A stretch of DNA of 64,000 bases from assembly GCA_965262455.1 (NCBI GenBank), contig CBDHFH010000008.1, positions 496,001 to 560,000 of the forward strand, read 5' to 3'. The stretch is from UBA1858 sp965262455. GTDB lineage: Bacteria; Pseudomonadota; Gammaproteobacteria; UBA4575. Every line of letters begins with the position of its first letter. The first letter of the stretch is position 1. Below, one piece after another: positions 34,709 through 43,362 of this stretch. Under the pieces are notes generated by a model, which saw only the letters and a program-made list of their open reading frames with translations, ran no database searches and was not told the origin of the DNA. The translations under genes were made by a program, and so were the position numbers.

Positions 34709-35257
34709 ATGAAAGCTATTTTATTGGCCATATTATTCTCGCTCGCATCAACTGCACATGCTGGCGCCTATGAAGATAATCTTAAAAAGTTATTTGAACT
34801 TACCGGCGTGATCAATAGCTATATAAGCCTGAATACTCAAGTCATTAATCAAATGCAAACTGGGTATTTAAGAGCAGCGGATCAAAACATTGATAGTTCA
34901 TCATTTACCACCGCACAGAAACAGCAAGCAGGTGAGATACTAAAGAAACAATTTGCAACAATGGTCAAAGACTACGAGTCGCATGTAAAGTTATCCATGC
35001 CATATGATAAAGTCGTCGACGAGATTTATATCCCTTTATACAAAGAAACATATTCGCCAAATGACGTTCAAGAATTATTGATATTTTATCAATCACCCCT
35101 CGGTAAAAAAACTTTAGAATTTTCTCGTACGGCAAGTGAAGAAATATCTAAACGCACTGCAGCGTCGTACGAAAAAATCATTTTTGATTTTGTGAAAAAA
35201 CAAATTGATGAGAATATTGTTATAGTGAAAAGAGAAATCGCATCTCAAATCAAATAA
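34709..35257 (+). CDS. Exported DUF2059-family protein
   Basis: A 182-residue protein from the ATG at 34709 (AAGG upstream), which begins a clear signal peptide (MKAILLAILFSLASTAHA); the longer frame from 34661 would place 16 extra polar residues in front. The mature part matches DUF2059 by its helical core and the mark LLIFYQSPLGKKTLEFSRTASEE near residues 126-148. Members are periplasmic proteins of unknown function. Single gene, followed by a two-way terminator. Confidence 0.85.
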   Translation: MKAILLAILFSLASTAHAGAYEDNLKKLFELTGVINSYISLNTQVINQMQTGYLRAADQNIDSSSFTTAQKQQAGEILKKQFATMVKDYESHVKLSMPYDKVVDEIYIPLYKETYSPNDVQELLIFYQSPLGKKTLEFSRTASEEISKRTAASYEKIIFDFVKKQIDENIVIVKREIASQIK

Positions 35258-35286
35258 CATTAATGTCAATATATTATTTATTTATC

Positions 35287-35329
35287 GTCTACCTATCAAT
35301 TGTTTCGATAGCTAGGTAGACATAAACTT
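35287..35329. terminator. Terminator between convergent DUF2059 gene and nhaR
   Basis: GTCTACCTA (35287-35295) pairs with TAGGTAGAC (35313-35321), and inner TATC/GATA can extend the stem. On the + strand a T-rich stretch (CTTTTTT, 35327-35333) follows after a 5-base gap. It lies between the stops at 35257 and 35332 and can serve both genes. Confidence 0.65.
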
Positions 35330-35331
35330 TT

Positions 35332-36231
35332 TTATGTAAATATATTAGCTCTGGCAAATTTAGTAATTTGTTTCACACCTGGATGTTTAATTTTACGCTC
35401 AGGTGATATCGCATAAAATGATTCTCTTACATCATCAACTACCGCAATTTTCCTCGCGCTATACATTTTCTCAATATGATCTGCTATTGCATCAGGTGCT
35501 GGATACAGGCCTATTGCTGCTTCGCCAAAGGCTTTCAATAAAGCGCTGTCTTCAAATTCGGCTATTATCTTGGGATTGATGTCATTGACTTCAAACCATC
35601 CATCAAGATTTCTTCTAAGTTGGCTTGATTGTAGCGGTAATAGCATAGGCGCTTGATCCAGAGAATTGGGAAAATCATTTAGGTATTTGTCTGCGATATC
35701 TTTGTGTGCAAAAAATGACACTGGGCATTCACCAAGTAAATGACTGTAGGCTTTAACACTGAGTCCGGTTGGTACAGGGCGATCTGATAGTACTAGACCG
35801 ATTTTATGGATGGATAAATCAGCCAGCAGGTCTTCTAATTTCCCTTCAATGCATATGACTTTAGTATCCTCTTCTGATTCGAGAAAAGGAGCAATCGTAC
35901 GGTATGCGATTAATTTTGGTATCGAATCAACAATTCCGACAGACAACTCAGAGGGGTGGCTGGTAGATCTGTTTTTAATTGTGCTGGCTAACTCGCTACC
36001 TAGGGAAAAGATTTCTTCAGCATAGACACTCATTATTCGCCCTGTTTCGGTTAATGCTAAGCCGCGACCGGAACGAATGAAAAGTGATGTGCCTATATTT
36101 TCTTCTAATACTTTTATCTGACCGCTAATTGTCTGCGGGGTGATGTGTAGTGTCTCTGAAGCACGTGAGATGCTGCCTTCTTTAGCAACAGTCCAAAAAT
36201 AGAGTAAATGATTATAGTTTAATTGTGCCAT
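35332..36231 (-). CDS. nhaR: NhaR-type LysR-family transcriptional activator
   Basis: A 299-residue LysR regulator. The helix-turn-helix is at about residues 18-47 (SISRASETLHITPQTISGQIKVLEENIG), preceded by NYNHLLYFWTVAKEG, which is distinctive for NhaR, and followed by LFIRSGRGLALTETG. NhaR activates the sodium/proton antiporter gene nhaA in response to sodium; nhaA is not in this window. The C-terminal sensor domain is full length. A 158-base gap separates it from the divergent HPF-like gene. Confidence 0.9.
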   Translation of the reverse strand: MAQLNYNHLLYFWTVAKEGSISRASETLHITPQTISGQIKVLEENIGTSLFIRSGRGLALTETGRIMSVYAEEIFSLGSELASTIKNRSTSHPSELSVGIVDSIPKLIAYRTIAPFLESEEDTKVICIEGKLEDLLADLSIHKIGLVLSDRPVPTGLSVKAYSHLLGECPVSFFAHKDIADKYLNDFPNSLDQAPMLLPLQSSQLRRNLDGWFEVNDINPKIIAEFEDSALLKAFGEAAIGLYPAPDAIADHIEKMYSARKIAVVDDVRESFYAISPERKIKHPGVKQITKFARANIFT

Positions 36232-36389
36232 GTTATTTTAAATAAGTAATTGATAATAAAGAAATAATTATCTTAAATCAGGTAAATATTGCATATCTAA
36301 TATTGCGAAATAATCTTATCATAATTAAATTAAATACGATTTGATCGTAGTGTTCATTTTAGGTAAATTTATAACCGCTGTAAACAACG

Positions 36390-36749
36390 ATGAGTAAAAA
36401 AGTGCAAATTGAAATACAAGCTAAAGGATGTGTGGTGAGCGATGAGCTAAAGCATTCTATATATAAGCGTATTAGTCATTCTTTTAAATTTCATAAAAGA
36501 AAAGTTAGGAAGGTTATCGTCAGGCTGTTTAATACTGTTGGCAGTCGAGGACAAAGAATTAAGAGTTGTCGTGTACAGACTGTGGCGAATGGCATTCCAC
36601 AATTAATTACCGAAAAGCATTCAGATAATTTGATCGATGCGATAAATAGTTCTATTTCTGTTGCTAGTCGTTCAGTAGCTAAATATTTAAGAAAACTTAA
36701 AAACTTTAAGCACATTAAAACACAACCCACACATAGGAGACTCGCATGA
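36390..36749 (+). CDS. HPF/RaiA-like ribosome-associated protein
   Basis: A 119-residue basic protein with the HPF/YfiA fold pattern: IEIQAKGCVVSDELKHSIYKRIS, a strand RKVIVRLFNTVGSRGQRIKSCRVQTVANGIPQLITE, and the helix DNLIDAINSSISVASRSVAKYLRKLK. Such proteins bind the 30S subunit and stall ribosomes in poor conditions. It is not next to rpoN, where standard hpf lies, so it is a stand-alone paralogue. Its stop overlaps the next start by 4 bases. Confidence 0.8.
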   Translation: MSKKVQIEIQAKGCVVSDELKHSIYKRISHSFKFHKRKVRKVIVRLFNTVGSRGQRIKSCRVQTVANGIPQLITEKHSDNLIDAINSSISVASRSVAKYLRKLKNFKHIKTQPTHRRLA

Positions 36750-37351
36750 ATACACCTACATATTTAAATTTTAACTTAACGTCATTAGGTTCTAACGTTA
36801 AATACTTGCTATTTGCGGCGCTAGCATTGTCACTTGCTCTTTTTAGTGTCAAGCCAGTAGTGGCGGGGACAACTGTTGATAAGGAATTACTGCAGAACAA
36901 AGTTGATAACATTCTAATCAACACAGAAAAAGCCATTGCATCGTTAAGAATTGATGCAGATATTTCTCTCAAGAATATTGAAGATGCGATGGGTTCAATT
37001 GAAAAGCTAGAATCTGCCTACTCTACTAAAGTGCATACTGAAACGCGTAGCAAGCACAACACAGAAATTGCTAAGTCATATAAGCACTATTATCCACCAC
37101 TAGGTGAGACATTAGAAAACAACAGTGCTTTGCCAAATCTGTCGTATAAAATTAATTCAAATGTTTTATACAAAGGAAATGACAACAAAGGTGAATTGAC
37201 TAATGCTTATCTTGATTACACATTTGCTAAAGCAAGTCTGATGACAGCAAAAGATGCAATTAACGATGGTGACAAGTTGGAAGCCATGGCTAATTTGAAA
37301 AGAGTGTTTGAGGCTGTTTATCTAGCGCCTGATTTTAAAGTGGCCGGATAA
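36746..37351 (+). CDS. Exported helical protein, possibly YfdX-like
   Basis: A 201-residue protein with a long N-terminal signal (hydrophobic stretch 20-40, ending KPVVAG). The mature part has two helical blocks, LLQNKVDNILINTEKAIASLRID and YTFAKASLMTAKDAINDGDKLEAMANLKRVFEAV, around a central segment with YYPPLGETLENN. The layout is reminiscent of YfdX-family proteins (acid-stress, periplasmic), but this is weak. It is coupled to the HPF-like gene by a 4-base overlap, suggesting a stress operon. Confidence 0.65.
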   Translation: MNTPTYLNFNLTSLGSNVKYLLFAALALSLALFSVKPVVAGTTVDKELLQNKVDNILINTEKAIASLRIDADISLKNIEDAMGSIEKLESAYSTKVHTETRSKHNTEIAKSYKHYYPPLGETLENNSALPNLSYKINSNVLYKGNDNKGELTNAYLDYTFAKASLMTAKDAINDGDKLEAMANLKRVFEAVYLAPDFKVAG

Positions 37352-37400
37352 GCGATAAATAATTTAAAGCTAATTCTTTAACTAAATACGGAGCGGTAAT

Positions 37401-37508
37401 ATGAACTCAATATGCCAAGGATCTATTAATTGTCGATTATGGAGTGAATTCACTCTGTTAACTGCTGGAGTATCAGTTGGCTTTGGGTTATTGCTAGCCT
37501 ACTTTTAG
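37401..37508 (+). CDS. Small membrane protein ORF, 35 aa
   Basis: A short ORF starting at ATG 37401 with a GGAG site 7 bases upstream and ending in front of a strong terminator. It encodes a polar N-terminus (MNSICQGSINCRLWSEF) and one hydrophobic helix (TLLTAGVSVGFGLLLAYF). The placement (50 bases after the previous gene, then terminator) suggests it is the last gene of the HPF-like operon. Comparable small stress-related membrane proteins are common, but no family is recognised. Confidence 0.55.
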   Translation: MNSICQGSINCRLWSEFTLLTAGVSVGFGLLLAYF

Positions 37509-37544
37509 ATCAAAGAGATAGCAGCGAATGCATGAAGAAGGTTG

Positions 37545-37585
37545 CCCTAGCCATGTAGAGACGAGCGCATGGCTAGGGTTTTTTT
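37545..37585 (+). terminator. Strong intrinsic terminator of the HPF-like operon
   Basis: CCCTAGCCATG (37545-37555) pairs perfectly with CATGGCTAGGG (37568-37578), a 12-base loop between, followed by seven T (37579-37585). It is the best intrinsic terminator in the window. Confidence 0.9.
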
Positions 37586-37594
37586 ATGAACCGC

Positions 37595-38158
37595 TTAGCA
37601 CTCGTGACTGGTTAAGCAATAGTTTTCGTCATGCGCTTGAGTGTCATCATGACTGCTTGAAGCTTTGGCTTGCTTGTCATAGCTAGAATGATCATCACTA
37701 CTGACTAACGTATCAGTAATAATATTCGCATTAACAATATCTTTTCTAACTGACCACAAGATGGCGAGAATTTCATTCATTTCTTGTTGATTCAATCCGT
37801 TTGACTCACATGCTGCTAACACATCATCAACCACAGCATTGAATTCCATTTCACTGATATTCATTCCACTGTGTGCTGTTTTCATATCCATGCCAGTGTA
37901 TTGCACATCCGCTGCGCCAGTCGCGGCTGCGAATATCTCAAATACTCTTTGTTTCACATAGTCTGGATTACTTTTAGCAAATCGATCTTTAACAATTGGA
38001 TTTTTACTGTGGTTATCCCAAATATCGCTGACAATTTGTCTTGCTTTTGCTTCACCGCCAATTCGTTCATACAGAGATTTCTCAGCAGAAATCGCCATAG
38101 ACGCTGTAAATAAATATGAAAAGAGTATAAGTAGAGCCGAATAAATAGTTGTTTTCAT
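37595..38158 (-). CDS. Exported group 1 truncated haemoglobin with His-rich tail
   Basis: A 187-residue protein with a signal peptide (residues 1-25, TASMAISA) followed by a trHbN-type globin (SLYERIGGEAKARQIVSDIWD, ending ILAILWSVRKDIV). The proximal His is H96 in KTAHSGMNISEMEF. After residue 145 there is an unusual 40-residue tail rich in Ser, Asp and His with two Cys near the end (SSDDHSSYDKQ, HDDTQAHDENYC, SHEC). Group 1 globins bind O2 or NO; export and the tail suggest a periplasmic role such as NO or haem/metal handling, which is inference. Confidence 0.82.
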   Translation of the reverse strand: MKTTIYSALLILFSYLFTASMAISAEKSLYERIGGEAKARQIVSDIWDNHSKNPIVKDRFAKSNPDYVKQRVFEIFAAATGAADVQYTGMDMKTAHSGMNISEMEFNAVVDDVLAACESNGLNQQEMNEILAILWSVRKDIVNANIITDTLVSSDDHSSYDKQAKASSSHDDTQAHDENYCLTSHEC

Positions 38159-38324
38159 TAAAATTTCCTCCTTATTTATAATTATCTGCTATGCAATATC
38201 ATCCTATCGTCGAAAATATGTGCATTGTTTGCGAAAAATATAGCACATCAGGTGAATTAGCTATAGATAGTCGTCAGAAAATGCTAGTCCCATCAGAATG
38301 GGGTGAAAATTTTGTGACAGCTGA

Positions 38325-38744
38325 CTAGTTGATGGAGCGGTGAATCCGGATATACCCGTCACCTTGAAATAGGTACATTTGACCGTCCAGGTAAAATGCC
38401 TGCGCATTCATTTCAGAAATTAAGATATTAAATTTTTCAATGACACTGGTTGATTTTGATAGGTCGACATATCCAGTGCGTCTAACAAAAGCATCTTTGT
38501 AACCTGCTTGTCTTAATTTAGCTTTTAATGTCTCTGCAGCCTTACGATCTGTAAATTCACCCACCGTGACACGTGAAAGGTTCTTATATGTGAAAACGTG
38601 CACGGTACCAAAGCGGCTGGCACCCTGCTTGGTGCTCTCTGCGAATTCTTTGTAAGTACCTATTTGCACAGTAAATATTTCTGCGTTATCTGCAAAACCT
38701 GTGAGTGGAACAAGCAGAAGCAATAAAACTATGAGTAATTGCAT
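38325..38744 (-). CDS. SPOR-domain exported protein
   Basis: A 139-residue protein. The ATG at 38744 begins the signal peptide (MQLLIVLLLLLVPLTGFA). The mature part starts with a SPOR domain (about residues 24-95): FTVQIGTYKEFAESTKQGA, SRVTVGEFTDRKAAETLKAKLRQAGYKDAFV. SPOR domains bind denuded peptidoglycan, mostly at division sites. About 45 further residues follow (FYLDGQMYLFQGDGYIRIHRS). Single gene. Confidence 0.85.
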   Translation of the reverse strand: MQLLIVLLLLLVPLTGFADNAEIFTVQIGTYKEFAESTKQGASRFGTVHVFTYKNLSRVTVGEFTDRKAAETLKAKLRQAGYKDAFVRRTGYVDLSKSTSVIEKFNILISEMNAQAFYLDGQMYLFQGDGYIRIHRSIN

Positions 38745-38991
38745 ATCTATATATACTTTATTAAAAGCTAACATTGGCTAAAATCTACTAATACTGCATT
38801 ATTTTTTATCTGCTATCTTATGCCGTTTATGTGATTAATAAATCCCTAAACTAATTATGAATTTGGGTTATGTAGAGCTAAATTATAACTATCTGGATAA
38901 CCCTCATGTAAGTATAAGGTTAATCAAAAGGTCTAGGTATAATTGATGTTTCTGCGCCAGAAATAAAATATATAAAAGAGAGTATGTCCAT

Positions 38992-40578
38992 ATGACGATG
39001 AGACAAAATTTTGTACTTGTAGCAATAATTTCCAGCTTACTGCTGCTCGCTTTAACTGGCTTTGTTTCGACCACGTGGTTGTGGGGATTTGTCATTATCG
39101 GTCCGATAATCTTACTTGGCATCTATGATATGTTTCAGGTCCGTCACTCAGTGTTACGCTTGTACCCTGTGCTAGGTCATTTTCGCTACATGCTTGAGTC
39201 GGTGCGTCCTGAAATACAACAATATTTTGTTGAGGCCGAGTTAGAGGGCGCACCTGTTTCCCGAGAATTCCGTTCGCTTATTTATCAACGTGCAAAAGGG
39301 GATCGTGACACGCGTCCATTTGGCACTATCTTTGATGTGAACCGTGCAGGCTATGAATGGGTGAATCATTCTATGCAGCCAAAGCATCTAACAGATTTCG
39401 ATCCACGTATTAAGTTTGGTGGCACCGATTGTACTCAGCCGTATATGGCATCCCCGTTGAATATTTCTGCCATGAGTTATGGATCATTGAGTAAGAATGC
39501 CATCATGGCGCTTAATAAAGGTGCAAAGTTAGGTGGTTTTTATCACAACACGGGCGAGGGCAGTATGAGCCCCTATCACTTGGAACATGGTGGCGATATT
39601 GTCTGGCAAATTGGTACCGGTTATTTTGGCTGCCGCGATGGCGCAGGTAATTTTAATCCTGAGACTTTTCAGCAAAATGCGACCAAGTCGGTGGTTAAGA
39701 TGATTGAGCTAAAACTCTCACAAGGTGCTAAACCTGGCCACGGTGGTATTCTCCCGGCAGCGAAAGTGACTGAAGAGATTGCAAAAATCCGTCACGTGCC
39801 AATGGGCGAAGATGTTATTTCACCACCCGCACATACTGCTTTTTCGACACCGACAGAATTATTACATTTCGTAAAAACTTTGCGTGAGCTTTCTGGCGGC
39901 AAGCCGGTTGGTTTTAAATTATGTATTGGCCGTAACGATGAATTCTTGGCGATATGTAAAGCCATGTTAGAAACTAACATCTTGCCTGACTTTATTACTG
40001 TTGATGGTGGAGAAGGTGGCACCGGAGCGGCACCAACTGAAATGACTAACTCAGTCGGTACACCTTTGAGAGATGCGCTGATATTCGTCAATAGTGCCCT
40101 AATAGGTGTCGGCCTAAGAGATAAAATTCGTATCATTGCCTCAGGCAAAATGTTTTCAGCGTTTCATATTTTGAGAGCTATCGCACTTGGGGCAGACACT
40201 GTGAATGCGGCTCGTGCATTCATGATGACGCTTGGGTGTATTCAAGCGAGATCATGTAATACTGATAACTGCCCAACCGGTATTGCCACTCAAAACCCCT
40301 CACGTAACAAAGCCATTGTAGTGAGTGATAAATCCCAACGCGTAGCAAACTTCCATCGCGAAACAGTGAGCAATCTTGTCGAACTCATCGGAGCCGCCGG
40401 TCTTAATAATCTCGACGAGTTAGAGCCCAAACATATCATTCGACGTGTACAAGGCACGGAAGTAAAGAGTTATGCTGAATTATATCCAGCCATCATGCCG
40501 AATTGCTTACTTGATGACAGTGCCATTCCTCATGAATGGCGTACTGATTGGCTTGCTGCCAATGCTGCCAAATGGTAG
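38992..40578 (+). CDS. FMN-binding glutamate synthase family protein
   Basis: A 528-residue protein with an N-terminal membrane segment (residues 8-46, two helices) and an FMN-binding glutamate-synthase domain. Marks: MAGPL-like PYMASPLNISAMSYGSLSKNAIMAL, GGFYHNTGEGSMSPYH, PGHGGILPAAKVT, DFITVDGGEGGTGAAP, and the 3Fe-4S-type cluster loop GCIQARSCNTDNCPTGIATQ. It lacks the glutaminase domain, so it is not standard GltB. Such stand-alone proteins are common in proteobacteria but little studied. Membrane anchoring is the notable feature. Confidence 0.9.
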   Translation: MTMRQNFVLVAIISSLLLLALTGFVSTTWLWGFVIIGPIILLGIYDMFQVRHSVLRLYPVLGHFRYMLESVRPEIQQYFVEAELEGAPVSREFRSLIYQRAKGDRDTRPFGTIFDVNRAGYEWVNHSMQPKHLTDFDPRIKFGGTDCTQPYMASPLNISAMSYGSLSKNAIMALNKGAKLGGFYHNTGEGSMSPYHLEHGGDIVWQIGTGYFGCRDGAGNFNPETFQQNATKSVVKMIELKLSQGAKPGHGGILPAAKVTEEIAKIRHVPMGEDVISPPAHTAFSTPTELLHFVKTLRELSGGKPVGFKLCIGRNDEFLAICKAMLETNILPDFITVDGGEGGTGAAPTEMTNSVGTPLRDALIFVNSALIGVGLRDKIRIIASGKMFSAFHILRAIALGADTVNAARAFMMTLGCIQARSCNTDNCPTGIATQNPSRNKAIVVSDKSQRVANFHRETVSNLVELIGAAGLNNLDELEPKHIIRRVQGTEVKSYAELYPAIMPNCLLDDSAIPHEWRTDWLAANAAKW

Positions 40579-40608
40579 CAGCTCACACGTGGTGAGATGT
40601 GTTTATGT

Positions 40609-41157
40609 TTATTTACTCAACGCAGTTTCTATTTGCTGAATAACAGCAGGATCATACGGTTGAGTACGTGCTCCGATAGCACTGATGAGTTCACCATCTC
40701 GACCAATCAAGTATTTATGGAAATTCCAGGTGGGATATCTGCCAGAAGCTTCCTTGAGCGCAACAAAGAATGGGTGTGCATCTCTGCCTTTAACATTAAT
40801 CTTCTCAAACATGGGAAATTGGACGCCGTAAGTTAGACGGCAAAATTCTTGAATTTGCTCTTCTGTGCCAGGCTCTTGGCCAAAGAAATTATTAGAAGGA
40901 AAACCTAGTACAACTAAACCCTGATCCGAGTACTCTTGATACAGCTTTTCCAGGCCATCGTATTGAGGAGTATTACCGCACTTGGAGGCAGTATTGACGA
41001 CAAGTATGACGTTATCGTTATAAGTTTCACATAAATTAACTGCATCATTAGACGCTAACTTTTTAAAAGAATAATCAAGTAATGGATGCTCACAAGCATA
41101 GGTACTTGATACAGTAATAAGTAAAAAGATAGCGATCAGTCTCATGATTTGTCTCAC
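40609..41157 (-). CDS. Exported Cys-type glutathione peroxidase
   Basis: A 182-residue thiol peroxidase of the glutathione peroxidase family with an N-terminal signal peptide (LIAIFLLITVSSTYA). The catalytic Cys60 is in VNTASKCGNTPQYDGLE (Cys rather than selenocysteine), with the partner Gln in FPSNNFFGQEPG, and Trp/Asn in YPTWNFHKYLI. It would reduce peroxides in the periplasm, probably with thioredoxin-like donors. Start at 41157 or 41145 (MRLIAIF) cannot be separated. It converges with the glutamate synthase-like gene. Confidence 0.9.
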   Translation of the reverse strand: MRQIMRLIAIFLLITVSSTYACEHPLLDYSFKKLASNDAVNLCETYNDNVILVVNTASKCGNTPQYDGLEKLYQEYSDQGLVVLGFPSNNFFGQEPGTEEQIQEFCRLTYGVQFPMFEKINVKGRDAHPFFVALKEASGRYPTWNFHKYLIGRDGELISAIGARTQPYDPAVIQQIETALSK

Positions 41158-41283
41158 AGTTTAGTATTGGCAAATACATAATATTTACTCGTGACGGAGA
41201 TGCCTAGTTTTTGTATCGTACATGTAGTTCATTAGTACACTTAATAATTTTATAATTACGCAAATAACCGGAAATTATAGGAT

Positions 41284-41925
41284 ATGTCCAAAATTCTAAT
41301 CATTGGTGCAAGTTCAGGTATTGGGCTGGAAACGTGTAAAACAGCCTTGGCGCGTGGATATGATGTGGTGGCATTTTCTCGTCATGCTGATGAGATTCAG
41401 ACAAACCATGACAGGTTAATTAAATGTAAAGGCGATGCGCTCAACTATGATGAGGTCAAACATGCTATGCAGGGTGTGGATGCTGTTATCCAAACACTGG
41501 GTGTGCCGATGAATGTTAAATTGATCACTGGCCCCATTACCTTGTTCTCGCAGGCAACTGAAATAATGATTAAAGCTATGAATGAAAATCAAGTAAAGCG
41601 CTTGCTGGCGATTACTGGCTTCGGTGCAGGGGATAGTATTCATCGAATTCACCCCTTACAAAAAATTGGCTTTAATATGGTTTTTGGTCGTGCTTACGCG
41701 GACAAAGATATACAGGAAACAATGATCAAGTCTAGTGAGCTGGACTGGACGATAGCACGTCCAGGGGTGTTAACTAATTGTAAGTCAGTGACAGATTATC
41801 GTGTGTTAGTTGAATCAAATGAGTGGAAAAATGGCACGATATCGCGTGCATGTGTGGCTGACTTTTTGCTATCTAATATCGATAGCGACGACATGATTGA
41901 AAAGGCCCCAGTGTTAATTAAATAA
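41284..41925 (+). CDS. NAD(P)H-binding atypical SDR protein
   Basis: A 213-residue Rossmann protein of the NAD(P)H-binding (NmrA/BVR-B-like) group. The dinucleotide motif is ILIIGASSGIGLETCKTAL, and other marks are GYDVVAFSRHADE, DAVIQTLGVP, VKRLLAITGFGAGDS and the C-terminal LDWTIARPGVLTN typical of this group. No YxxxK catalytic pair is obvious. A redox or sugar-nucleotide role cannot be told. It stands alone and converges with the ABC1 kinase gene. Confidence 0.82.
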   Translation: MSKILIIGASSGIGLETCKTALARGYDVVAFSRHADEIQTNHDRLIKCKGDALNYDEVKHAMQGVDAVIQTLGVPMNVKLITGPITLFSQATEIMIKAMNENQVKRLLAITGFGAGDSIHRIHPLQKIGFNMVFGRAYADKDIQETMIKSSELDWTIARPGVLTNCKSVTDYRVLVESNEWKNGTISRACVADFLLSNIDSDDMIEKAPVLIK

Positions 41926-41932
41926 CTTCTAT

Positions 41933-43255
41933 TTAATGTAGGCGATATTTTTCAAAGATATTTGCTACATTCACGCGAGCATTTAACTTTGCTGCAATTA
42001 GGTACATACCAGCTATTTTTCTATGCAGGAATAGGGCGTCTGCCGGTGGTGTATGCCACTGATTTTTCTCTGTGCTGAAATGCATGGCATTTTGACTAAT
42101 TTCAGTGGCGAGTTTAGAGGCACCAAAATCATAGCTTTGGCTACATCTAAGGGGCTCACATGCAGACAAGAAAAGATTGATTATCATGTCACGTTGTGAA
42201 TCTGAAATTGATGTTTGAAAAAAGCCAATTTGTTCACACGCAGCATTAATACTTTTTTTATCATTTCGCATACTTGCTGACATTAATGATAAATATCCCT
42301 TTGATACTTTGTCGGACAGTTTTCTCACTGCACCAAAATCCAGTAATGTAATCTCACCTGTTGCATGGTGATATAAAAAATTGGCCATGTTCGGGTCAGT
42401 TTGAACGTGTTTGAGCTCGAACATTTCTTTAAGTAATACTTCCATGAGCACTGTCACGACTCTATCCCTTTCCGCTTGGGGTAAATCGTGTAACTGATCA
42501 ACCTTGACGCCTTCATGATATGACATGGCTAGAATCGTTTTTGTAGTTAAGTTGTGATGGACATCAGGAACGGCAATACCAGAGATGTCTTTTAGTTCTT
42601 CACGGTAGAAGTCTACCCAACTAGCTTCCTGTATGTAATCGGTCTCGGCTATAAGTTGTTGTTTAGTTTCTTCCAGCAAGGAATCGATGTTATTTTGCTT
42701 GGGAAGTAAACCTGACACACGCAGTAGTGTTGCTACATTGTCGACATCGCTATCAATAGACTTGCCGACATTAGGGTATTGAATTTTTAGAGCTAATTTA
42801 TCACCAGTCGAGGTGATTGCTGTATGGACCTGGCCAATTGATGCCGCTGCAATCGGCGAATAAGAAAATTGTTCAAAGTTATCAACCCATTGATCACCCC
42901 ATGCTTCTTCTAAACATGATATGAGTTGGCTAAACGGCATAGGATCAACATCATCACGTAAGCGCGCGAGAATGTCACTGAGTTCTTTGGGAACAAATTC
43001 TCCTGCATCCATAGATACTAACTGGCCAACCTTTAAAGCTGCACCTCTTAATTTCGTGAGTTTTTCAGTAACGCGTTTTGCATTAGATGGCGTTAGCAGT
43101 AGGTCTTTTATGTGAGGACGCCGACCTTTAGAGAATTGACTAATGCCTTCCGTGATCACACTTCCTGCGAGTGAAGAGGCAAGTGAGGCTAAATTGGCTG
43201 CGCGAGAGGTTCGAGTGCTGGGTATATTTACGCCGGAGGTATACTCTTTTGTCAT
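41933..43255 (-). CDS. ABC1/AarF/UbiB-family kinase-like protein
   Basis: A 440-residue ABC1 (UbiB/COQ8) family protein. The family-specific KxGQ motif is LRGAALKVGQLVSMDAGEFVPKE at about residues 68-90; Ala-rich loop AAASIGQVH, the Lys of DKLALKIQYPNVG, HVQTDPNMANFLYH (catalytic-loop equivalent) and LLDFGAVRKL (DFG) are all visible. Members are atypical ATPases supporting isoprenoid lipid (ubiquinone) synthesis. It is away from ubi genes and closer to stand-alone paralogues. Confidence 0.9.
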   Translation of the reverse strand: MTKEYTSGVNIPSTRTSRAANLASLASSLAGSVITEGISQFSKGRRPHIKDLLLTPSNAKRVTEKLTKLRGAALKVGQLVSMDAGEFVPKELSDILARLRDDVDPMPFSQLISCLEEAWGDQWVDNFEQFSYSPIAAASIGQVHTAITSTGDKLALKIQYPNVGKSIDSDVDNVATLLRVSGLLPKQNNIDSLLEETKQQLIAETDYIQEASWVDFYREELKDISGIAVPDVHHNLTTKTILAMSYHEGVKVDQLHDLPQAERDRVVTVLMEVLLKEMFELKHVQTDPNMANFLYHHATGEITLLDFGAVRKLSDKVSKGYLSLMSASMRNDKKSINAACEQIGFFQTSISDSQRDMIINLFLSACEPLRCSQSYDFGASKLATEISQNAMHFSTEKNQWHTPPADALFLHRKIAGMYLIAAKLNARVNVANIFEKYRLH

Positions 43256-43362
43256 TGAATTAAGTTCTTAATGATTGAGATATCAATTAAACGTTCTATA
43301 AATAAATACATCCAGTGTCAGGAATGAAATATACAGTACAAACGCTATACATGAGTGAGTTG

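Noticed and set aside
38289..38302. Short CCCAT/ATGGG hairpin after the SPOR gene
   Set aside because: Only a 5-base stem with a poor T-run; not distinguishable from chance.
40582..40596. CTCAC/GTGAG hairpin between the glutamate synthase-like gene and the glutathione peroxidase gene
   Set aside because: Short stem and no T-run on either strand.
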